From contig CAKTMQ010000088.1 of assembly GCA_934573945.1 (NCBI GenBank), positions 1-7,019 of the forward strand: DNA of 7,019 nt, read 5' to 3'. The notes under the pieces are model-generated. The model searched no databases and was not told where the DNA came from. It saw nothing but the letters and a program-made list of their open reading frames with translations. This document shows positions 1-6,467 of this stretch, one piece after another. Source of the DNA: an uncultured Oscillospiraceae bacterium (GTDB taxonomy: Bacteria > Bacillota > Clostridia > Oscillospirales > Oscillospiraceae). A program made the position numbers and the translations under genes. The first letter of the stretch is position 1, and each line of letters starts with the position of its first letter.

Positions 1-371
1 CACTCGGAGTTATAGAGCATCATCGCCTTGCCCTCGGAGAAATCGATAAACCGCTCCATCTGGCGCTTGAAGCACTCAGCGTTGTGCTTGATGGTCTCCT
101 CGGTGAGCATCTGGCGCATATCGGTACGGCCGGAGGGGTCGCCGATCAGCGTCGTGCCGTCGCCGATCAGGGCGATGGGCTTGTTACCCGCCATCTGAAG
201 CCGCTTCATCAGGCACAGCGCCATAAAGTGGCCGACGTGCAGAGAGTCCGCCGTGCAGTCAAAGCCGATGTAAAAGGTGGCCTTGCCGTTATTGATCATC
301 TCGCGGATCTCTTCCTCATTAGTGACCTGCGCGATCAGGCCGCGTGCCACCAGTTCTTCATAAATTCCCAT
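1..371 (-). CDS. tyrS: Tyrosyl-tRNA synthetase, N-terminal part (cut by window edge)
   Basis: This cytoplasmic class I aminoacyl-tRNA synthetase charges tRNA-Tyr with tyrosine. Only the first ~123 residues are present; family members are usually about 400-420 residues. The fragment covers the start of the Rossmann-fold catalytic domain. It shows the tyrosine-pocket segment FYIGFDCTADSLHVGH (about residues 33-48), whose HVGH at 45-48 is the HIGH-class ATP-binding motif, and the bacterial TyrS block GDPSGRTDMR (77-86). The KMSKS loop and the S4-like C-terminal domain would lie beyond the left edge. I chose the ATG at 371 over the in-frame ATG at 380 because the AAAGGA ribosome site (381-386) lies 9 nt before 371 but abuts the upstream ATG. 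A tyrosine-type T-box leader precedes the gene, which independently supports the specificity call. Tyr rather than Trp identity rests on these motifs and the UAC specifier. Confidence 0.95.
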   Translation of the reverse strand, partial: MGIYEELVARGLIAQVTNEEEIREMINNGKATFYIGFDCTADSLHVGHFMALCLMKRLQMAGNKPIALIGDGTTLIGDPSGRTDMRQMLTEETIKHNAECFKRQMERFIDFSEGKAMMLYNSE

Positions 372-380
372 GGTTTCCAT

Positions 381-387
381 TCCTTTC
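381..387 (-). promoter_or_regulatory. Ribosome binding site of tyrS
   Basis: GAAAGGA on the minus strand lies 9 nt upstream of the ATG at 371. It decides between two in-frame ATGs, because the one at 380 would have no spacer. The site lies downstream of the T-box terminator, so it is transcribed only on read-through. Confidence 0.75.
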
Positions 388-424
388 TTATCGTTTATTC
401 TGTGATGTTGGTCTACTGAGGCGG

Positions 425-457
425 AAAAAAACGCCCCCTGTCTCTCGACAGAGGGCG
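425..457 (-). terminator. Intrinsic terminator of the T-box leader
   Basis: On the minus strand an 11-bp stem pairs CGCCCTCTGTC (457-447) with GACAGGGGGCG (442-432), with one G-U wobble. The loop is GAGA, a GNRA tetraloop, and seven U residues (431-425) follow directly. It lies between the T-box sequence and the tyrS start codon, as expected for transcription attenuation. It is also the only intrinsic terminator seen downstream of recN in this window. Confidence 0.93.
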
Positions 458-466
458 ACTGAGCAT

Positions 467-479
467 CGCGGTACCACCT
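467..479 (-). promoter_or_regulatory. T-box / antiterminator bulge sequence
   Basis: AGGTGGTACCGCG on the minus strand matches the conserved T-box sequence. The UGGU within it is the part that pairs with the free 3' ACCA of uncharged tRNA. Flanking CAT (482 side) and ATG (464 side) can help close the antiterminator. When tRNA is charged this pairing fails and the terminator at 432-457 forms. Confidence 0.93.
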
Positions 480-486
480 CATGTTC

Positions 487-508
487 GCCGTCTCCTCTTG
501 AAAACGGC
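487..508 (-). other. Stem III hairpin of the T-box leader
   Basis: GCCGTTTTC (508-500) pairs with GGAGACGGC (495-487) across a 4-nt AAGA loop, giving 9 bp with two G-U pairs. Its place just 5' of the T-box sequence is where Stem III normally stacks under the antiterminator. The assignment is by inspection. Confidence 0.7.
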
Positions 509-600
509 CTCGTCGGGTGCTGACACACCCTATCGCTGTAACGGGCGAACCCGACACATCCCTACTCGCCGCACCGGCTTTCAGAAGGCTGCTCCGGGAT

Positions 601-603
601 GTA
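601..603 (-). promoter_or_regulatory. T-box specifier codon UAC (Tyr)
   Basis: The triplet sits in the context GCGAATACATCCCGGAG on the minus strand. GAA immediately before the triplet and the conserved purine-rich 3' side of Stem I are the usual landmarks for the specifier loop. UAC would pair with the GUA anticodon of tRNA-Tyr, in agreement with the downstream tyrS gene. Confidence 0.88.
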
Positions 604-710
604 TTCGCACACGCCGCTCTCTCCTCTTCTCACCAGCCAGAGGTTCTCTTTGCAGACCGCACACGCACTACTTCTTCCCTTCATCACGGTAACTCTATGA
701 GATTGCCACT

Positions 711-738
711 ATTGTAGCAGATTTTTTTCGTTTGTCAA
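711..738 (-). promoter_or_regulatory. Sigma-A type promoter of tyrS (extended -10)
   Basis: On the minus strand a perfect -35 TTGACA (738-733) is followed after 16 nt by -10 TACAAT (716-711). A TG dinucleotide one base upstream of the -10 (TGCTACAAT) makes it an extended -10. An A-rich spacer lies between the two boxes. Transcription should start about 7 nt downstream, near 704, placing the whole T-box in the leader. The -35 begins only 35 nt beyond the recN stop codon. Confidence 0.87.
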
Positions 739-773
739 CACTTTTTGTAATACTTTTCCCGCATATATCCATT
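739..773 (-). other. Short gap between recN stop and tyrS promoter, no terminator seen
   Basis: This AT-rich spacer of 35 nt lies between the recN TAA and the -35 box of the tyrS promoter. I find no inverted repeat followed by a U-run, so the recN transcript has no obvious intrinsic end before the T-box leader. Confidence 0.6.
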
Positions 774-2456
774 TTATTCCGCCAATTGTGCCCGGAAATG
801 CTCTGCCTGTACCAGCAGCTCCTCGGCGCCCTGCAGCATGGTCTCCGTCACCTGACTGCCACCGGTGAGCCGTGCCAACTCCCCGCGCCGTCTGGCGCGA
901 TCCAGCCGCTGCACACAGGTATAGGTACGGCCATCCGCTTCCCCCTTCTCCACGGAGAAGTGGGTATCCGCCATCGCGGCCAGCTGCGGCAGATGGGTGA
1001 CACAGAGCACCTGCTTCTTCCGACTGATGCGCGCCATCTTCTCCGCCACCTTCTGGGCGGCACGGCCGGAGACACCGGTGTCCACCTCGTCGAACACCAT
1101 GGTGCCCACCTGATCTTCTTCGCTGAGCACATTCTTCATCGCCAGCATGACCCGCGCCAGTTCGCCGCCGGAGGCCACTTTATTGATAGGCTTGAGTGCC
1201 TCACCCAGGTTGGCCGACATCAGGAATCGCACCTGATCCATGCCGGTCGTATCCAGCGGCTTCTCAACAAAATCCACCTGAAACTGGATCTTTCCCATGT
1301 CCAGCTGCCGCAGCTGTATCAGGATCTCCCGCGCCAATACCTCGCCCGCCTCTTTTCGCGCTGCGGAAAGCTCATGCGCCGCCGCAGCTGCTTCTTTTTC
1401 CGCATCGGCACAGGTACGTTCCAGCCTGGCCAGCGCATCGCCGGCGTAAGTGATCTCGTCCAGCTCACGGCGGCACTGCTCCAGATAGGCCAGCATATCC
1501 TCCACCGTAGCACCGTATTTTTTCTTCAGCCGGTACAGCTGATCCAGCCGGCTCTCCACCGTGTCCAGCTCATTAGGTGAGAAGTCAAAGCTCTCCCGCT
1601 GCTCCGCCACCGTGTCAGCGATGTCATACACCTCGCTGTAAACCTCCTCCAAACGGTTATACAAGGAGGCAAAGTCTTCGTCCAGATGGCGCACCGTCCC
1701 CAAGGCGTCCTGTGCGCGACGCAGCAGTGTCAGCGCACTGTCGCCGTCGTCACCGCCGCTGAGGCAGTAATCCGCACCGGATACGGCAGAGATAAATTTT
1801 TCCGCGTTGCGCAGCAGATTGCGGCGGCTCTGCAGCTCCTCCTCTTCGCCCGAACGCAGCTTGGCACGCTCCAATTCATTGATCTGGTATTGCAGCGTGT
1901 CCATCCGCCGTGCTTTCTCCGCCTCATCCATCTGCAAAGCATTGATCTTCCGGCGAATTTCCGTTAAGGTATTGTACTTGTCAGTATATTGTTTCAGCAG
2001 GTTTTCCGTCCTTCCGAACCGATCCAGATACAGGAGATGCTGCTCCTCATCCAGCAGCTGTTGGCCGTCATGCTGTCCATGGATATTCACCAGCCGGTTT
2101 CCCAGTGTACGCAGCTGAGACACACTGACCGGCCGGCCGCCCACACGGCAGACGTTTTTACCGTCTGCACTGATCTCACGCTGCAGCAGCAGCCGGCCAT
2201 CCTCATCAGGAGCAACGCCCAGATCCTCACATTGGTCGGCCGTCACGCCGGAGAACAGCGCACTGACAGAGGCCTTGTCCGCGCCGGTGCGGATCAGGTC
2301 GCGGGATGTCCGCTGCCCCAATACGGCACTCATGGCGTCTATCACAATGGATTTACCGGCGCCTGTCTCACCTGTCAGCGCATTGAAGCCCTGCTCGAAA
2401 GCGATCTCCGTCTCCTCGATGATGGCGATATTCTCAATGTGAAGCAGTTCCAGCAT
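774..2456 (-). CDS. recN: DNA repair ATPase RecN (SMC-like)
   Basis: RecN is a cytosolic SMC-family ATPase recruited early to DNA double-strand breaks, where it helps align or tether ends for RecA-dependent recombination. At 560 residues it is close to family length (about 550-580). Residues 1-36 hold the N-terminal ATPase half with Walker A GETGAGKS (29-36). The Q-loop-like block VNIHGQHDGQQLL follows near residue 123. A long Glu/Arg/Ala-rich region (about 150-370) fits the two arms of an antiparallel coiled coil. The C-terminal half has the ABC signature SGGELA (429-434), Walker B VFDEVD (454-459) and the VTHLPQLAAMAD segment (486-497). The ATG at 2456 has a strong GGGAGGAG site 4 nt upstream. 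It follows argR by 19 nt and is the last gene of the cluster. No LexA-type operator was seen at its start, and its promoter appears to be that of the upstream operon. Confidence 0.97.
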   Translation of the reverse strand: MLELLHIENIAIIEETEIAFEQGFNALTGETGAGKSIVIDAMSAVLGQRTSRDLIRTGADKASVSALFSGVTADQCEDLGVAPDEDGRLLLQREISADGKNVCRVGGRPVSVSQLRTLGNRLVNIHGQHDGQQLLDEEQHLLYLDRFGRTENLLKQYTDKYNTLTEIRRKINALQMDEAEKARRMDTLQYQINELERAKLRSGEEEELQSRRNLLRNAEKFISAVSGADYCLSGGDDGDSALTLLRRAQDALGTVRHLDEDFASLYNRLEEVYSEVYDIADTVAEQRESFDFSPNELDTVESRLDQLYRLKKKYGATVEDMLAYLEQCRRELDEITYAGDALARLERTCADAEKEAAAAAHELSAARKEAGEVLAREILIQLRQLDMGKIQFQVDFVEKPLDTTGMDQVRFLMSANLGEALKPINKVASGGELARVMLAMKNVLSEEDQVGTMVFDEVDTGVSGRAAQKVAEKMARISRKKQVLCVTHLPQLAAMADTHFSVEKGEADGRTYTCVQRLDRARRRGELARLTGGSQVTETMLQGAEELLVQAEHFRAQLAE

Positions 2457-2475
2457 AGTTCTCCTCCCGCACCCG

Positions 2476-2928
2476 TCAGCGCAGCATCTGTTTCACCTGT
2501 TCGCAAAAGTCCAGTGCCTGCATATTGTCGTGGAACACCATCAGAATTGTATCATCTCCCGCCAGCGTACCCACGATGTCCGTGTCATCCATGTTATCCA
2601 GCGCGAAAGCCGCACCCTGCGCCATTCCCTCGATGGTTTTGAGCACCACCAGGTTCTGCGCGGCATCCACACGGATCACGCTCTCACGGAAGATCGTGCG
2701 CAGTTTGTCGGCAAAGTTCAGCTTTGTCTTCTGCACAGACACCGCATAGCGATACCGCCCATGCCCGGTCGGCTCCTTCACCAGATGGAGCTGCTTGATG
2801 TCACGGGAGATCGTGGCCTGTGTGGATCGGATCCCCAGTGCCTCCAGACGCTGCAGCAGCTGCTCCTGCGTCTCGATCGCCTCTTCGCTGATGATCTGCA
2901 GTAGCTTTTCCTGTCGCACATTTTTCAT
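2476..2928 (-). CDS. argR: Arginine repressor ArgR/AhrC
   Basis: This hexameric transcription factor binds L-arginine and then represses arginine biosynthesis genes and, in some Firmicutes, activates arginine catabolism. The 150-residue product has the family's full length. Residues 1-70 form the winged helix-turn-helix domain, with the recognition helix around STQATISRDI (35-44). Residues about 78-150 form the C-terminal oligomerisation and arginine-binding domain, with the diagnostic GTLAGDDT (120-127) whose two aspartates contact arginine. The ATG at 2928 overlaps the nadK stop in an ATGA arrangement, and GGGAGG lies 9 nt upstream. No arginine biosynthesis gene lies in the window, so its targets are elsewhere. 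Its place between nadK and recN is conserved in Bacillus and Clostridium. I did not find a convincing ARG box here, so autoregulation cannot be claimed. Confidence 0.97.
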   Translation of the reverse strand: MKNVRQEKLLQIISEEAIETQEQLLQRLEALGIRSTQATISRDIKQLHLVKEPTGHGRYRYAVSVQKTKLNFADKLRTIFRESVIRVDAAQNLVVLKTIEGMAQGAAFALDNMDDTDIVGTLAGDDTILMVFHDNMQALDFCEQVKQMLR

Positions 2929-3794
2929 TTCTCGCAGCCTCCCATTTTATAATCCAAAATCTCACAGAAGCTCTTTTTGCTAAGACGTACAAGTCCCATA
3001 GCAAACTTTGATTGCCGGACACGCACCTTGTCACCGTTCTTCAGGGAAAACGCCTTGCCGCCATCAGCTGAAAGATAGACGAACTTTCGGTTGGCGTCCG
3101 CCGTTTCGATGGTAATCACGTGTTCCGGCGAGAGCACGTAGGCACTGGAGCGGGTGGAATGGGGGCAGATCGGCGTGATCAGCAGATTTCGCGCCGTCGG
3201 CTCCACGATAGGGCCGCCCGCCGCCATGGAATACCCGGTGGAGCCGGTGGGCGTGGCAATGACCACACCGTCGCCTGTCACCTTGGTGAGCCGGCCTTCT
3301 TCGGTGAAGATGTCCAGCCTCACAACGCGGGCAACGGAACCCTTTGAAACCACCGCGTCATTCAGCGCAATGTTGCTGTATACTGCGTTGCCGCCCCGAA
3401 AAACGGTGACATCCAGCATCATACGGGATTCCACCGTAAAGCCCCAGCTCTGCAGGTCCCGCAGGCGCTCCAGTTCGTTGGCCTCCAGCTCCGACATAAA
3501 GCCCAGACTGCCCAGATTGATACCCAGCACCGGCACATTGTGTAACGCCGCCATGCGGCTCAGGTGCAGGATCGTACCGTCGCCGCCAAAGGCGATCATC
3601 AGATCCGCCGTCTTGATCTCCTGCTGCAGCTGCCGCACAGGAACACCCAACTCGTCGCCGTAGCCGTCCCGGTGGAAGGGCAGGCATACCGCCGTCTCAA
3701 AGCCGATGCTCTCCAGGATCGACTTGGCATCCTTGGCTACCTTCAGTTCACTGTCCCGATAGGGATTGGGACACAGGATCACTTTCTTCTTCAC
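2925..3794 (-). CDS. nadK: NAD kinase
   Basis: This cytosolic enzyme phosphorylates NAD to NADP, setting the NADP(H) pool for biosynthesis. The 289-residue product is typical for the ATP-NAD kinase family. It shows GGDGT (70-74) in the N-terminal domain, the NLGSLGF block (93-99), the ND pair (145-146), and the long conserved stretch GDGVVIATPTGSTGYS (174-189) in the C-terminal beta-rich domain, followed by GGPIVEPT and TPICPHS (207-213). The start is GTG at 3794: it overlaps the tlyA stop as GTGA, lies 7-10 nt after an AAGGAGGG site (3811-3804), and yields an N-terminus (KKKVILCPNPYRD) matching homologues. The 4-nt overlap suggests translation coupled to tlyA. Nothing odd was seen in the catalytic motifs. 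Confidence 0.97.
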   Translation of the reverse strand: MKKKVILCPNPYRDSELKVAKDAKSILESIGFETAVCLPFHRDGYGDELGVPVRQLQQEIKTADLMIAFGGDGTILHLSRMAALHNVPVLGINLGSLGFMSELEANELERLRDLQSWGFTVESRMMLDVTVFRGGNAVYSNIALNDAVVSKGSVARVVRLDIFTEEGRLTKVTGDGVVIATPTGSTGYSMAAGGPIVEPTARNLLITPICPHSTRSSAYVLSPEHVITIETADANRKFVYLSADGGKAFSLKNGDKVRVRQSKFAMGLVRLSKKSFCEILDYKMGGCEK

Positions 3795-4606
3795 TGTGCT
3801 TCCCCCTCCTTCAGCGTCTCATGGGACGCCGTTACCACCCCGCGCAGATCAACGTCCGCATCCGGCTCATTGGATTTGCGCAGGTATCCCAAATACTCAA
3901 TATTCCCCTCCGGTCCGCGGATAGGCGAATATGTAATGCCAAGTACTGTAAAGCTATTTTCCTTTGCATGATTCAGAAAATGCTCCAGCACTTCCAGATG
4001 TACTGCACTGTCCCGGACAACGCCCTTTTTTCCCACTTTCTCCCGTCCAGCCTCAAACTGGGGCTTGATCAGGCAGGCGATCTCACCGCCCTCCCGCATC
4101 AACTGGTACAGCGCCGGAAAAATCAGCTTCAAGGAAATAAAAGACACATCAATCGAGGCAAAATCCAACGGCTGCGGGATCTCCTCCTCTGTGAGATAGC
4201 GGGCGTTGGTACGCTCGAGACACACCACCCGCGGATCATTCCGCAGACGCCAGTCCAGCTGGCCGTATCCCACATCCACCGCATAGACCTTCTCCGCACC
4301 GTTTTGCAGCATACAGTCGGTAAAACCGCCGGTAGAGGCGCCAATATCGGCGCAGACTTTTCCGGCCAGCGTGATCGGCCAAGTCTGCATGGCTTTTTCC
4401 AGCTTCAGACCGCCCCGGCTCACATACCGCAGCGCCCCGCCCCGCACCTCGATGGGCGCGTCATTGGCCACCGCCGTTCCCGGCTTATCCGAACGCTGTC
4501 CCGCCACAAATACATGGCCTGCCATAATGACGGCCTGCGCTTTCTGCCGGCTCTCCACCAGACCGCGCTCTACCAACAGCACGTCAAGCCTTGTTTTCTT
4601 ACTCAT
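3791..4606 (-). CDS. tlyA: TlyA-family rRNA 2'-O-methyltransferase (S4 + FtsJ domains)
   Basis: Known TlyA proteins 2'-O-methylate cytidines of rRNA (C1920 of 23S, and in some species also C1409 of 16S) using S-adenosylmethionine, and affect capreomycin sensitivity. Some homologues are annotated as haemolysins. The 271-residue product has an N-terminal S4 RNA-binding domain (about 5-50). A FtsJ/RrmJ-like methyltransferase domain follows, with the SAM motif DIGASTGG (87-94) and a plausible K-D-K-E catalytic set: K68 (SRGGLKL), D153 (SIDVSF), K181 (IKPQFE) and E237 (GNIEYLG). I start it at the ATG at 4606, where GAAGGAGG sits 6 nt upstream and the S4 domain begins at once. A longer frame to 4678 adds 24 non-homologous-looking residues inside dxs. 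It overlaps the end of dxs by 8 nt. Which rRNA site it modifies cannot be told from this sequence alone. Confidence 0.95.
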   Translation of the reverse strand: MSKKTRLDVLLVERGLVESRQKAQAVIMAGHVFVAGQRSDKPGTAVANDAPIEVRGGALRYVSRGGLKLEKAMQTWPITLAGKVCADIGASTGGFTDCMLQNGAEKVYAVDVGYGQLDWRLRNDPRVVCLERTNARYLTEEEIPQPLDFASIDVSFISLKLIFPALYQLMREGGEIACLIKPQFEAGREKVGKKGVVRDSAVHLEVLEHFLNHAKENSFTVLGITYSPIRGPEGNIEYLGYLRKSNEPDADVDLRGVVTASHETLKEGEAQ

Positions 4607-6449
4607 GGCACGCCTCCTTCCACGCAGCTGCCACCCCCTGTGCATCCAGACCTCGCTGGGCATACAACTGCGGCACACTTCCGTGACAGGGGATCACATC
4701 CCCCAGATTCTGCAGTATAACCTTCTCCGGCACGCATCCCCACTGCGCCAGGATCGCGGCGATCCGCTGTCCCACACAGCCGGTGCCTATACAGTCCTCC
4801 AGCACCAGCAGCCGTTTTTCGCCGCCCAGTGCCGCCGTCAGCACCGCATCCGGCAGTGGTGCAATGGCATTGAGCTTCAGCACCCGCACCTCGACGCCAT
4901 CCCGGTGCAGCAGCTCCGCCGCCGCCAGCGCCTGATTGATGAGTACGCCGTAGGTCAGCATCGTTCCGTCGCCGCCGTCGCGCAGCTGTGTCAACAGCTC
5001 CTCACCGCAGCAGTCCCGATATGCCCCTTCATTGCCTCTGGGATAACGCACCGCCACAGCGCCCTTCAGATCAAAAAGCGCCCGCCGCAGCATATAGCGC
5101 AGTTCGGCAAAGCTGGCCGGGCAGAGCACGGTCATGTGGGGAATCTGGGATAGATATAGTACATCGAAACAACCGTGATGGGTCTCGCCGTCGGCACCCA
5201 CCAATCCGGCACGATCCACCCCCAGCACTACATGGAGGTCATCCAGCGCCACGTCCTGCAGCAGCATATCATAGCTGCGCTGCAAAAAGCTGGAATACAC
5301 CGCAAACACCGGCAGCAACCCCTGCTTGGCCATGCCGCCCGCCATGGACACCGCGTGTCCCTCGGCGATCCCCACGTCAAAGATGCGCTTCGGATAGGCG
5401 GCGGCAAAGGCCGTCAGTCCGGTGCCCTCCTCCATGGCCGCCGTGATCGCACAGATGCGGGGATCCTCTCCTGCCAACTCCGTCAGCGTACTGCCAAAGA
5501 CATGGGAGAAATCCTCCTGCGGCGGTGACAGCGGCTTTCCCGTCGCCGGATCAAAAGGGGCTACGCCGTGGTACTGCGCCGGTCTCTGCTGGGCGGGCAG
5601 ATAACCCATACCCTTTACCGTGCGCACATGGAGCAGCACCGGGCAGCGCTGCTCCCGTGCCCATTGCAGCGACCGGGTCAATGCCTCCACATCATGCCCG
5701 TCCACCGGTCCCATATAGGTAAAGCCCATGCTCTCAAACATGGAGCTATTGGGCAATATGGCGTTTTTCAGCGCCGTTTTGACGTCGTGACTCACCTCAT
5801 AGAGCTTTGTCCCCACAGTGCCGCTGCCCAACAGCTGACGATACCGCTTTTTGAACTGGTAATACCCCTGCTTCGTCCGCAGCTTCGACAGATGGCTGCT
5901 GACCGCGCCTACATTGGGGTTGATGGACATACCGTTGTCGTTGAGGATCACGATCATCGGTTCCCCGGAGGCTCCTGCATTGTTCAGCCCCTCAAAGCTG
6001 AGTCCGCCGCCCAACGCACCGTCTCCGATCAGCGCCAGCACATCATAATCCTGCTGCTGCATTGTCCGTGCACGCGCCATACCCAGTGCCACGGATACGG
6101 AATTGGAGGCGTGTCCCGCTACAAAAGCGTCGTGTACGCTCTCATAGGGTTTGGGAAAGCCGGATAGCCCCCCCAGCTGCCGCAGTGTATCAAAGCGCTC
6201 CCATCGACCGGTCAGGATCTTATGGACATAGCACTGGTGTCCCACATCGAATACCAACCGGTCACGGGAGGTGTCAAATACCCGGTGGATAGCCACCGTC
6301 AGCTCCACAACACCCAGATTAGATGCTAAATGACCGCCAGTTTTTGCCACGCTCTGTACCAGAAAGGTACGCAATTCGTCGCAAAGCTGGCGGGTCTGAC
6401 TCAAACTCAGCCGCTTCACATCGGAAGGGCCGTGGATAGATTCCAACAT
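4599..6449 (-). CDS. dxs: 1-deoxy-D-xylulose-5-phosphate synthase
   Basis: DXS condenses pyruvate and glyceraldehyde 3-phosphate into DXP with release of CO2. This is the entry step of the MEP isoprenoid pathway, and DXP also feeds thiamine and pyridoxal synthesis in some bacteria. At 616 residues it is full length. The N-terminal domain carries TGGHLASNLG (37-46, catalytic His40), DVGHQ (68-72) and the thiamine-diphosphate motif GDGA (142-145) followed by ND at 170-171. The central transketolase-type domain has YMGPVDGHD (245-253), the general base region IAEGHAV (361-367, Glu363), SSFLQRSYD (386-394) and DRAGLVGADGETHHG (412-426). Substrate phosphate-binding RYPRGN (468-473) follows. The ATG at 6449 has GAGGGA 9 nt upstream and lies 18 nt after the preceding gene. 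Small departures from the common motif (GHASNS for GHSSTS at 112-117, GALGGG for GALTGG) do not touch the catalytic residues. Confidence 0.97.
   Translation of the reverse strand: MLESIHGPSDVKRLSLSQTRQLCDELRTFLVQSVAKTGGHLASNLGVVELTVAIHRVFDTSRDRLVFDVGHQCYVHKILTGRWERFDTLRQLGGLSGFPKPYESVHDAFVAGHASNSVSVALGMARARTMQQQDYDVLALIGDGALGGGLSFEGLNNAGASGEPMIVILNDNGMSINPNVGAVSSHLSKLRTKQGYYQFKKRYRQLLGSGTVGTKLYEVSHDVKTALKNAILPNSSMFESMGFTYMGPVDGHDVEALTRSLQWAREQRCPVLLHVRTVKGMGYLPAQQRPAQYHGVAPFDPATGKPLSPPQEDFSHVFGSTLTELAGEDPRICAITAAMEEGTGLTAFAAAYPKRIFDVGIAEGHAVSMAGGMAKQGLLPVFAVYSSFLQRSYDMLLQDVALDDLHVVLGVDRAGLVGADGETHHGCFDVLYLSQIPHMTVLCPASFAELRYMLRRALFDLKGAVAVRYPRGNEGAYRDCCGEELLTQLRDGGDGTMLTYGVLINQALAAAELLHRDGVEVRVLKLNAIAPLPDAVLTAALGGEKRLLVLEDCIGTGCVGQRIAAILAQWGCVPEKVILQNLGDVIPCHGSVPQLYAQRGLDAQGVAAAWKEACHE
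4613..4620 (-). promoter_or_regulatory. Ribosome binding site of tlyA
   Basis: GAAGGAGG on the minus strand lies inside the end of the dxs coding region, 6 nt before the ATG at 4606. It fixes the tlyA start against the longer in-frame option at 4678. Because it lies within dxs, dxs ribosomes pass over it as they finish. Confidence 0.85.
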
Positions 6450-6467
6450 CAGGGCTTGTCCCTCATT

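Larger units (their letters stand above)
372..704 (-). ncRNA. T-box riboswitch leader, tyrosine-responsive
   Basis: This untranslated leader of about 330 nt should sense the charging state of tRNA-Tyr and control tyrS by transcription attenuation. Read on the minus strand, Stem I is closed at its base by GAAGG (682-678) pairing with CCTTC (588-584). The 5' side carries AGTA (672-669) and the 3' side carries GAA directly before the codon, the two halves of the S-turn/loop E that frames a specifier. The specifier triplet is TAC (603-601), a tyrosine codon. A distal hairpin pairs CCTCT (643-639) with AGAGG (627-623). A 9-bp Stem III (508-500 with 495-487, loop AAGA) precedes the T-box AGGTGGTACCGCG (479-467). 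Its UGGU would pair with an ACCA end, as expected for tRNA-Tyr with A73. An intrinsic terminator follows. The fold was derived by eye, and the 5' end is inferred from the promoter. Confidence 0.93.

Noticed and set aside
372..380. Upstream in-frame ATG for tyrS at 380
   Set aside because: The AAAGGA site would abut this ATG with no spacer, while it is 9 nt from the ATG at 371.
84..419. 111-codon plus-strand frame over the tyrS start
   Set aside because: It is antisense to the TyrS HIGH-motif region, which is clearly the coding frame.
498..717. Two short plus-strand frames in the recN-tyrS gap
   Set aside because: They lie entirely within the T-box leader on the opposite strand. The structured RNA explains the sequence, and neither peptide has recognisable features.
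732..1580. 282-codon open frame on the plus strand opposite recN
   Set aside because: It is fully antisense to the well-supported recN gene, has no recognisable domain, and its start overlaps the tyrS promoter. Long open antisense frames are common in GC-rich genes.
4607..4678. 24-residue N-terminal extension of TlyA
   Set aside because: The extension is Arg/Cys-rich and overlaps dxs in another frame. The ATG at 4606 has an ideal ribosome site and begins directly at the S4 domain.
3821..4720. 299-codon open frame on the plus strand opposite tlyA
   Set aside because: It mirrors the tlyA coding frame, its composition is rich in His, Arg and Gln, it has no family motif, and it runs into dxs. 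This is a shadow frame.
4371..5153. 260-codon open frame on the plus strand opposite tlyA/dxs
   Set aside because: It spans the junction of two conserved minus-strand genes and shows no motif or convincing ribosome site.
5568..6167. 199-codon open frame on the plus strand opposite dxs
   Set aside because: It is antisense to the conserved catalytic core of dxs and has no protein family features.
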